A stretch of DNA of 64,000 nt from Glaciecola sp965660815. Lineage in GTDB: Bacteria; Pseudomonadota; Gammaproteobacteria; Enterobacterales; Alteromonadaceae. Shown piece by piece: positions 1 to 6,081 of the stretch. Made by a program: the position numbers and the translations under genes. The stretch covers positions 196,820-260,819 of the forward strand of contig CBFIBG010000052.1 in NCBI GenBank assembly GCA_965660815.1, written 5' to 3'. Below the pieces are notes generated by a model. That model saw nothing but the letters and a program-made list of their open reading frames with translations. It was not told the DNA's origin and made no database searches. Within the stretch, counting starts at the first letter, position 1; every line of letters begins with the position of its first letter.

Positions 1-648
1 TTTATTTGCCTCAAGTTCTCTTTTTTGCAATATAAACCATGCACTTACGCCAGCGACTACCAGCGCCGCTGTCAAGAATGATGCCAGCGCCATATGTGCA
101 AAACGATAGCCAAAGGAGGGCGTGAACAAAGAGTCAGTCCAAGAAGTGACATAATACATGCCATTCACCAAGCTTAAGCCATCAGGTGTCTGCATCAGTG
201 AGTTAGCAGCAAGGATCCAAAATGAAGAAATAAAAGTTCCTGTGGCAACCATAATGGCCGCAAATAAATGCACCCCTTGAGGCACTTTATCTCTGCCAAA
301 CAGCAGTACACCTAAAAACGCGGCTTCTAAGAAAAAGGCTGTTACGACTTCGTAGCTTAATACCGGCCCTAAGAAATTTGCTGTAGCGTATGAAAAGTTG
401 CTCCAATTTGTGCCAAATTGAAATGACATAACAATACCGGAGACCACACCAATACCAAAAACTACCGCAAACACCTGAATCCAAAACTTAGACAACTTCT
501 GCCAAATTGGATTACCAGTTTTAAAAGATAGTGTTTCAAAACCAGCAATGGTACTTGCCAAGCCGATGGTAAAGACTGGGAAGATTGCGTGAAAACAAAC
601 CACGAAAGCAAACTGAATTCGCGAGAGAATGAGAGGATCCAATTCCAT
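1..648 (-). CDS. cioA: cytochrome bd-type ubiquinol oxidase subunit I, CioA-like (3' end outside window)
   Basis: Inner-membrane subunit of a terminal oxidase that oxidises quinol and reduces oxygen. The first 216 codons are visible; the gene runs off the left edge. The start is an ATG at 648, giving an N-terminus MELDPLILSRIQFAFVV. Family features seen are an early haem-ligand histidine in CFHAIFP, the conserved stretch FQFGTNWSNFS, and SYEVVTAFFLEAAFLG with the acidic membrane residues. The wording of these segments (FHxxFPxxTIGLAS) is closer to CioA, the cyanide-insensitive branch, than to E. coli CydA; this is a judgement by eye, and the diagnostic Q-loop lies outside the window. Subunit II should follow beyond the left edge. 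Confidence 0.93.
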   Translation of the reverse strand, partial: MELDPLILSRIQFAFVVCFHAIFPVFTIGLASTIAGFETLSFKTGNPIWQKLSKFWIQVFAVVFGIGVVSGIVMSFQFGTNWSNFSYATANFLGPVLSYEVVTAFFLEAAFLGVLLFGRDKVPQGVHLFAAIMVATGTFISSFWILAANSLMQTPDGLSLVNGMYYVTSWTDSLFTPSFGYRFAHMALASFLTAALVVAGVSAWFILQKRELEANK

Positions 649-1001
649 AATGATACCTTTTTAATTTCGAATTACTTCGAACTCCACTTATGACATATAG
701 TGCGAATATCTGAAAACACAACATGTTATTAGATGCGTACGCATGTATCCTTGCACTAATTGGACCAGCTTGAAAAAGTTAGCTATAAATATCTAAGTGA
801 CTTTAGAATAAAATAAATTTATTCATATTTTCATAAGGTTAAATTAAGACAAGAGTAACTTGGAAGCTTTGTTGCTTATTTAAAGAACAATAAATGCGGG
901 AAAATCTCGATATCTTTTGTAAAAAGATCATACTAAGTGACACTTGTGACAAATCACTGTCAATTTTGGCAGGCGCCACATGGAACTGCCATCATACATG
1001 C
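649..1001. other. intergenic region upstream of cioA
   Basis: No gene is visible in about 350 bases. It is AT-rich and should contain the cioA promoter, but I see no convincing FNR, ArcA or sigma-70 match. The only structured element is a short palindrome at 935-945 (listed separately). Confidence 0.5.
935..945. promoter_or_regulatory. short palindrome AAGTG-A-CACTT, possible operator
   Basis: An 11-base inverted repeat with a single central base lies about 290 bases upstream of the cioA start. A second, longer palindrome with the same AGTGACACT core lies at 24487-24499 between a choice-of-anchor I gene and pyrC. No regulator is known to me for this core, and two copies in 64 kb may be chance. 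Confidence 0.2.
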
Positions 1002-1112
1002 TCACTTGTCGTAGACGATTTGGTATTTTTTAAGTGTACGGTACAGTTTTCTCGTACTCAAGCCTAATTGAACACCCATTTTATCCACTAACAGATTTAC
1101 ATATTTGATAAA
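1002..1112 (-). pseudogene. helix-turn-helix remnant (AraC or Fis/HTH_8-like C-terminus)
   Basis: A reading frame on the minus strand, ending in TGA at 1002-1004, encodes FIKYVNLLVDKMGVQLG followed by LSTRKLYRTLKKYQIVYDK. The LGLSTRKLYRTLKKY part matches the recognition-helix pattern (LGlSxRxLYRKLKxY) ending many transcription regulators. The frame is closed by a stop at 1167-1169 and has no plausible start or effector domain, so this looks like the tail of a lost regulator gene. It abuts and partly overlaps, in another frame, the degraded DJ-1/PfpI gene upstream, which suggests a deletion joined the two fragments. Confidence 0.45.
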
Positions 1113-1122
1113 ATTACTGCTA

Positions 1123-1515
1123 CTCAATCTCGTCAAAAAGTTTAGAGAAAGCTTCGATTCAGTTAATTAAGTCCGCATTTTCGCGCAGATCCCAAAGTGG
1201 CCGATGACCACCTAGATAAAACACGGCGTCAAAATCCCTAGCTCATACGTCTGATAGCGTCTTCGTATTTGCCAATGCTCTTTGCGCTTCTTCGTCTTTA
1301 ACAAAGCGGCGTGTTTCATCGGTTTGAAAGGCCTCTAAGTTACTCTTAGGATCTAAAGGCGGTTTCCCCCCAGCAGGAGAAGCAAGTGTGAGGGCAAACC
1401 AAGCATCAATAAAGCTATAATCGGGGGCGGCTAATTCTTCTGGCCAAAATCCAGTCTTCTCAACTGCATCGCCAAGGATGTCGTGTAAGGTCAATACTAC
1501 GAAAATTTGTTTCAT
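1123..1515 (-). pseudogene. degraded DJ-1/PfpI (type 1 glutamine amidotransferase-like) gene
   Basis: The first 90 codons from the ATG at 1515 encode a typical DJ-1/PfpI N-terminus: MKQIFVVLTLHDILGD, then TGFWPEELAAPDYSF, LTLASPAGGKPPLDP and ETRRFVKDEEAQRAL. Intact relatives are roughly 225 residues long. An in-frame TGA at 1243-1245 ends the frame, yet the same frame goes on with recognisable family sequence, FDAVFYLGGHRPLWDLREN, up to a second in-frame TGA at 1159-1161, then IEAFSK and a third stop at 1120. The part with the nucleophile-elbow cysteine (usually AVCHAP) is missing. Point nonsense mutations plus truncation make this a pseudogene. A good ribosome site (GGAGAA) still precedes the start. 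Confidence 0.8.
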
Positions 1516-1746
1516 AATTGACGTTCTCCTTTTTTAGTTGCGCACGCACACACGAAGAACATCCTATTGTCGCTCACATTTATTGATAAATATTGTTATT
1601 AAAGCTCGTTGCTAAATGGCTCAGAGGACACAATATACCCGAGAGCTTTTTATGAGCAAGAAGGTGTTCCTTTTTTTATAACTGACGAGTCGGAGACTGC
1701 CTAAACCATAAAACAGCGCTTTCGCCCTATAGAAAGGCATAAGTGT

Positions 1747-2469
1747 TTACTGTCCGTTTTGTTCAAGAGCTAAACTTTCCAAGATTTCCTGCTCAGTCTC
1801 CAAGCCAAAGGGTATGCCTGACATGTTCGCATCAAGCCAGCTTTCAATTTGTTCGGAACCTGCGCTGCCCGCAGCCTGATAATGATTGCCATTTACCATT
1901 TCAAGTTTCCCGATGACCTGTGTCTGCCACATGCCATCAATCTTACAAGCCACTCTCTGTTCACTGTTGTTAGGTTGGGTGAATATATACTCTCTACAAA
2001 AGTGACCTTGCTGATCATTGAAGCTCATGACGAGATTCAGAGTTATTGAACCGTCAAGCTCAATAGTTTGACCCGATGATTGGCTATTGAGCACAGTGGC
2101 TAAAGTAGGAGAATCTAATTCACTCATCTTAAAAAATAAAGGCAAGGACACAGCAAAAATTAAAAGTGATGCAGCGATTGGCATCCATTTTGAAGCATGC
2201 CAATTTTTCAATTCAACGATGTTTTTCTGGCTATCGGCTGAAATTTCTTTTTCAGATTCCGCTAGCAAACTCAAGATAGAATTTGGAATAGGTGTTTCAT
2301 CAATAGCGGTAAAGGCATGTTTGTATGACTGATCGTTTGAACTATATTTTGCAAAAGCATCAGCTAAATCTTTGTCTTTAGCTAGACGCTCCTCAAAGTT
2401 TTGGCGTTCTGCATCTTCTAGCTCATTATCTAAGTAGGCTGATAGCATCTCAATATCCGACTTTTTCAT
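1747..2469 (-). CDS. membrane anti-sigma factor
   Basis: Predicted anti-sigma factor (240 aa) for the ECF sigma factor whose stop codon lies 2 bases upstream, so the pair is surely co-transcribed and probably translationally coupled. The N-terminal cytoplasmic part (about 1-90) starts MKKSDIEMLSAYLDNELED, resembling the sigma-binding helices of anti-sigma domains but without a zinc HxxxCxxC motif. One membrane span follows at about 96-114 (WMPIAASLLIFAVSLPLFF). The periplasmic C-terminal part of about 125 residues has the family pattern CREYIF...RVACKIDGMWQ, with two cysteines that could form a disulfide. The inducing signal cannot be read from the sequence; the secreted protease, barrel and lipoprotein genes next door suggest an envelope cue. 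Confidence 0.85.
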   Translation of the reverse strand: MKKSDIEMLSAYLDNELEDAERQNFEERLAKDKDLADAFAKYSSNDQSYKHAFTAIDETPIPNSILSLLAESEKEISADSQKNIVELKNWHASKWMPIAASLLIFAVSLPLFFKMSELDSPTLATVLNSQSSGQTIELDGSITLNLVMSFNDQQGHFCREYIFTQPNNSEQRVACKIDGMWQTQVIGKLEMVNGNHYQAAGSAGSEQIESWLDANMSGIPFGLETEQEILESLALEQNGQ

Positions 2470-2471
2470 TG

Positions 2472-2960
2472 CTAAGCCTCCCCATACTCATTTAAAACAT
2501 TTACCAATTTCATTCTCGCTCTGGCGACTCTGCTCATGACGGTACCTATAGGAATCTGAAGCACTTCAGATGTTTCTGCATACGAAAGGCCTGCGATTAT
2601 TACCAAACTAATAACGTCCTTATAAGGCTCAGGAAGTTGAGTAATAGCCATTTTCACGTGCTGAAAATTATCTTCTTCACCACTTATTTCCGTTGCAGAA
2701 GCGATTTGTGTCAGCTCAATACTATCATCGGTTTTGCGTACTTTTCTTGACCTAAGCTCATCTATCCAAGCATTTTTACAAACCCTAAACATCCAAGATA
2801 AGGGTATGACATTATCGGGGATAGGTTTTGTCAGTAGCTTTTCAACGACAATCTGAGTCAAATCATCTGCATCACTCATATCGTTTGTAAGCGAATATGC
2901 AAAGCGCCGGAGGTCCTTAAGACGTTCTAAAATAAGTATCTTCAGAGCTTCTGTTTCCAT
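2472..2960 (-). CDS. ECF-family RNA polymerase sigma factor
   Basis: A 162-residue sigma-70 family protein with only regions 2 and 4, the hallmark of extracytoplasmic-function sigma factors. Region 2 spans about 10-80 (LRRFAYSLTNDMSDADDLTQ, then PLSWMFRVCKNAWIDELRS). Region 4 spans about 105-160 (LPEPYKDVISLVIIAGLSYA, then EVLQIPIGTVMSRVARARMK, the DNA-binding helix-turn-helix). It is followed directly by its anti-sigma gene. It diverges from the S8 protease gene across a 100-base interval (2961-3060) that must hold promoters for both directions. I compared that interval with the region upstream of the DUF5666 gene for a shared GGAAC-type -35 box and saw no convincing match, so the regulon is unproven. 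Confidence 0.92.
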   Translation of the reverse strand: METEALKILILERLKDLRRFAYSLTNDMSDADDLTQIVVEKLLTKPIPDNVIPLSWMFRVCKNAWIDELRSRKVRKTDDSIELTQIASATEISGEEDNFQHVKMAITQLPEPYKDVISLVIIAGLSYAETSEVLQIPIGTVMSRVARARMKLVNVLNEYGEA

Positions 2961-3060
2961 TCTTTTTACTCTCTAATCTACTTTACTAACGTTAAACAAT
3001 ATGCTTTATTCCCGATAGTAATATTTTTATTTTATTTTTGCAGCGCGGGTAAAGTCATAT

Positions 3061-5031
3061 ATGCGAATATTAAAATCATATCATCAGCTAGCCCTTTCCA
3101 TAAGTGCTTTGTTAGCCCACAGCGTTGCAATCGAAATCGACCAGAATAAAGATGATCTTTTACCCGCACAAAGACCGAATTATATCAATCTACATACCGA
3201 CATAATACTCACTCGCTACATCACTAAATTAGTTAATTCAAATCAACTCCCTTTTTACGGAATGACTGGAACGGAAACAGATGTAGAAAAACAAGTTGAG
3301 GATGACGTAGAAAGCGACGTTGAAGACGAAGTAGAAGATGACGTAGAAGACGACGTTGAGGATGACGTAGAAAACGACGTTGAAGACGACGTTGAGGATG
3401 ACGTGGAAAGCGACGTTGAGGATGACGTGGAAAGCGACGTAGAAGACGAAGTAGAAGACGACGTTGAAGACGAAGTAGAAGGCGACGTTGAAGACGAAGT
3501 AGAAGGCGACGTTGAGGATGACGTAGAAAACGACGTTGAAAGCGACGTTGAGGATGGCGTAGAAAGCGACGTTGAAGACGAAGTAGAAGATGACGTTGAG
3601 GATGACGTTGAAGATGACGTAGAAAGCGACATAGAAGATGACGTTGAAGATGACGTAGAAAGCGACATAGAAGATGACGTTGAAGATGACGTTGAAGATG
3701 ACGTTGAAGATGACGTTGAAGATGACGTAGAAGACGACGTTGAAGATGACGTAGAAGACGACTTAGAAGACGACGTTGAGGGAGACGTAGAAGACGGCGC
3801 AGAGGATGAAGTTGAAGACGATGTTGAAGATGACGTCGCGCTTATAGGCGAACTATCTTCTTTTGATGCAAACTACGACATTTTAGAGTTGCAAACTAGT
3901 CGAGAAATAGAGCAAGTTATAGAGAAAGCCAGCGATACCAGTATCGAAAAGGTATTTAGTGACGATTGGTTAATATTGATCTCGAAAAATGATGATGACT
4001 TTCTAGTTTCAAATGGTTATTCCATTATCAGTAAGCGCTTTATGCCAAGTTTAAATAAAAGCTTAGTACGTATAGAGGCGCCTAGTACCTTCAAACGGGA
4101 TGAGGAGCGCGAACAGCTAATAATGAGTTTGAATACAGCCGAAAGAGCCGTTGATCTGAACCATATATACGAGCTCTCTCAGGAAAATAACATTGCAGTC
4201 GGCGCAAGAACTTTTCCAAATGAACTATTGAGCATTCAATCACCTCCTAATCAGCAGAAAGTTGGCATTATTGATACTCAAATAAAGTCCAGTCACCCTG
4301 CGCTGCAATCTCTGAATATTATTAGTAAAGAATTTGTCGAAAATACAAGCGTATCGCAGAGTTCTCATGGTAACTCAGTAGTGAGTATCTTGGTCGGTAG
4401 CAGCGATGAATATCAAGGCTTAATCAGTAATGTCGACGTGTTTTCTGCATCGGTATTTTTTGACGACGCTGTAAACGGTCAAATCACTACCACAGAGAGC
4501 CTGATTAAGTCTCTAGACTGGCTTGTATCAGAAGACGTTCAAGTAATTAATATGAGCTTAGCCGGGCCTCCGAATATGATTCTGTCATCTGCTATTGATG
4601 ACTACTGTCGACAGGGCGTCATTATTATTGCGGCAGTGGGTAATAATGGGCCGCATTCAAAGCCTCTCTTTCCTGCAGCTGATGAATGCGTTGTTGGGGT
4701 AACTGCAATTTCGGAAGACCAACTCGTTTATCGACGAGCAGTGTGGGGAACGCAAGTGGATATAGCAGCGTATGGGGTGAATGTACGTGCAGCAGGAATT
4801 GAGGAAGGATACCTTAATGTGACAGGTACATCTTTTGCCACCCCTTTTGTGACCGCAAAATTTCTAAGCATGTTACCTGAAGAACCACTAACCAAAGATT
4901 CACAGCAAAAGCTCATAAGTCAGCTAATGAGCCTCACAATTGATCTTGGAGAACCTGGGAAAGATGAAATCTATGGTTTTGGCGCGCTCACTCAACGTTC
5001 ACGTCTGCCAAAGACCGATTTAAAACAATAG
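3061..5031 (+). CDS. secreted S8 (subtilisin-like) serine protease with acidic tandem-repeat domain
   Basis: Probable exported peptidase of 656 residues. A hydrophobic N-terminus (LALSISALLAHSVAI, about 9-23) looks like a signal peptide. Residues 80-259 are 45 consecutive four-residue units, mostly EDDV, with ESDV, EDEV, EGDV and ENDV variants. Residues 260-395 look like a linker or prodomain (WLILISKNDDDFLVSNGYSI). The subtilase domain begins near 400, with Asp405 in VGIIDTQIKSSHPAL, His436 in SSHGNSVVSILVG, oxyanion Asn528 in AAVGNNGP, and Ser591 in VTGTSFATPF. All catalytic residues are present, so it should be active. It diverges from the ECF sigma gene and converges, 8 bases apart, with the barrel gene. 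The acidic domain might bind calcium or other cations, but it is not an RTX motif; that role is inference. No C-terminal sorting signal was seen. Confidence 0.9.
   Translation: MRILKSYHQLALSISALLAHSVAIEIDQNKDDLLPAQRPNYINLHTDIILTRYITKLVNSNQLPFYGMTGTETDVEKQVEDDVESDVEDEVEDDVEDDVEDDVENDVEDDVEDDVESDVEDDVESDVEDEVEDDVEDEVEGDVEDEVEGDVEDDVENDVESDVEDGVESDVEDEVEDDVEDDVEDDVESDIEDDVEDDVESDIEDDVEDDVEDDVEDDVEDDVEDDVEDDVEDDLEDDVEGDVEDGAEDEVEDDVEDDVALIGELSSFDANYDILELQTSREIEQVIEKASDTSIEKVFSDDWLILISKNDDDFLVSNGYSIISKRFMPSLNKSLVRIEAPSTFKRDEEREQLIMSLNTAERAVDLNHIYELSQENNIAVGARTFPNELLSIQSPPNQQKVGIIDTQIKSSHPALQSLNIISKEFVENTSVSQSSHGNSVVSILVGSSDEYQGLISNVDVFSASVFFDDAVNGQITTTESLIKSLDWLVSEDVQVINMSLAGPPNMILSSAIDDYCRQGVIIIAAVGNNGPHSKPLFPAADECVVGVTAISEDQLVYRRAVWGTQVDIAAYGVNVRAAGIEEGYLNVTGTSFATPFVTAKFLSMLPEEPLTKDSQQKLISQLMSLTIDLGEPGKDEIYGFGALTQRSRLPKTDLKQ
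3298..3837 (+). repeat. 45-unit 12-base coding tandem repeat (EDDV-type units)
   Basis: Exactly 540 bases made of 12-base units of the form GAAGATGACGTT and variants, inside the S8 protease gene. Units differ by synonymous changes (GAA/GAG, GAT/GAC, GTA/GTT) and by replacements at the second and third residues. Some higher-order blocks are repeated, for example the ESDI-EDDV-EDDV run near 3627-3665. The 12-base period keeps frame under slippage, so length variation between strains would not break the gene. Confidence 0.97.
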
Positions 5032-5039
5032 CTCAGTCG

Positions 5040-5984
5040 TTAAAACTGATACAAAATACCACTTGTGATTTCAGTTTCACTAAAATCCGCAGAAGCTAAG
5101 TTTGAATCGTTGCTTACGTATTCAAGCTCTAAAGTCCAAAAAAGATTGCTTAAAACCTCTACTTCATTTGTCGCGCTTAGTGAACTTCTTTTATCAACGC
5201 GGAAGGCGTTAATCAAAGGGTTAATGCTCGTATCAAAATCCCGCTCCCGATATTTTGCATCTAAGCTTAAGCGCGAACGATAGCCCATCAGCGCAAATCG
5301 TTTTTTATAGGCTAATCGTAATTGATAGCTCCCAAAGTTAAAGATCGGATCTTGTGCGTCTTCTTGTCTTAATCTAATTGAACTAATAAAGTAATCATTT
5401 AAACCATTCCAGAAAAAGTAGTAATCAAGTCCATACTCATCGCTTTTTGCGTCACGCACAGGATTATTTACCAGCTCTTTTTCAATACTGGTATATGCTA
5501 GGCGAAAAAAATTCTTTTTGGTGAGAAAAAATGAAGCTGATGGAGAAAATTGCGTCAAACTTAAAAAGTCATTACCCCCTAGTTTTGCATCCGCTTGCCT
5601 ATAATCTACATTGATTGTGTAATGTTCATGTTTAAATTTATACCCGACGGTAGATAGAATAGTGCGCAAATCAAAGCGGTCGGCGGAAGAATAACGTTTA
5701 TCCCTATAAGTCAGCGCTGCAGAGGCGCTATGTTGGCGATCAAAGTTATAGTCGAATCCACCTTTCCCTTTTAAAGTGAAAAAATGGTCACTTGTCGACG
5801 TTGTTAAATCAATTTCCTCAACAACAACGTTGTTATCATTGCCCCAAAAGGCCTCTAGCTCACCGTCAAAAGAAAAGCCTCCGGCCTCTTCACCCTTAAC
5901 GCTTTTGCTTGCGCCAACAAAGCTTAAGGCTAAAACCAGAGATATCAGAAAGCGGCTGAAAACCTTATCGCTTAGCATACTCAT
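5040..5984 (-). CDS. outer-membrane beta-barrel protein
   Basis: A 314-residue protein with a signal peptide (RFLISLVLALSFVGASKSVKG) followed by alternating amphipathic strands rich in Tyr, Arg and Ser. It ends in an aromatic residue (SGILYQF), as outer-membrane barrels recognised by the Bam machinery do. The last strands (LEYVSNDSNLASADFSETEI) resemble the end of DUF560/Slam-type and other small barrels, but I cannot assign a family with confidence. It lies downstream of the DUF5666 lipoprotein gene on the same strand, separated by a strong hairpin, and converges with the S8 protease. A role in exposing or anchoring the lipoprotein is a guess based only on this neighbourhood. Confidence 0.75.
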   Translation of the reverse strand: MSMLSDKVFSRFLISLVLALSFVGASKSVKGEEAGGFSFDGELEAFWGNDNNVVVEEIDLTTSTSDHFFTLKGKGGFDYNFDRQHSASAALTYRDKRYSSADRFDLRTILSTVGYKFKHEHYTINVDYRQADAKLGGNDFLSLTQFSPSASFFLTKKNFFRLAYTSIEKELVNNPVRDAKSDEYGLDYYFFWNGLNDYFISSIRLRQEDAQDPIFNFGSYQLRLAYKKRFALMGYRSRLSLDAKYRERDFDTSINPLINAFRVDKRSSLSATNEVEVLSNLFWTLELEYVSNDSNLASADFSETEITSGILYQF

Positions 5985-6032
5985 TCCTTTGTCTCATTCA
6001 CTTCTACCTTTTTCTGTATCCTAGATAAAGCA

Positions 6033-6068
6033 ATGACCCTAGTCAATTATATCATCGACTAGGGTCAT
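6033..6068 (-). terminator. strong hairpin between the DUF5666 gene and the barrel gene
   Basis: A perfect 12-base-pair stem, ATGACCCTAGTC at 6033-6044 with its complement at 6057-6068, has a 12-base loop; flanking AAGCA/TGCTT bases can extend it. On the minus strand it comes just after the DUF5666 stop codon and is followed by a short TGCTTTATC run. It may be a full or partial terminator, or an RNA-processing element setting a lower level of the barrel protein. Confidence 0.65.
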
Positions 6069-6081
6069 GGTTTGCTTTTAA

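Noticed and set aside
2961..3060. A shared ECF promoter motif for the sigma gene and the DUF5666 gene
   Set aside because: By eye the two upstream regions share no convincing spaced -35/-10 pair.
3255..3668. A 137-codon Ser/Thr-rich open frame on the minus strand
   Set aside because: It is the reverse reading of the 12-base EDDV repeat, whose period keeps any frame open; no ribosome site and no independent evidence.
3298..3837. Tandem array mistaken for CRISPR or a noncoding satellite
   Set aside because: Units are 12 bases with no spacers and code in frame inside an intact protease gene.
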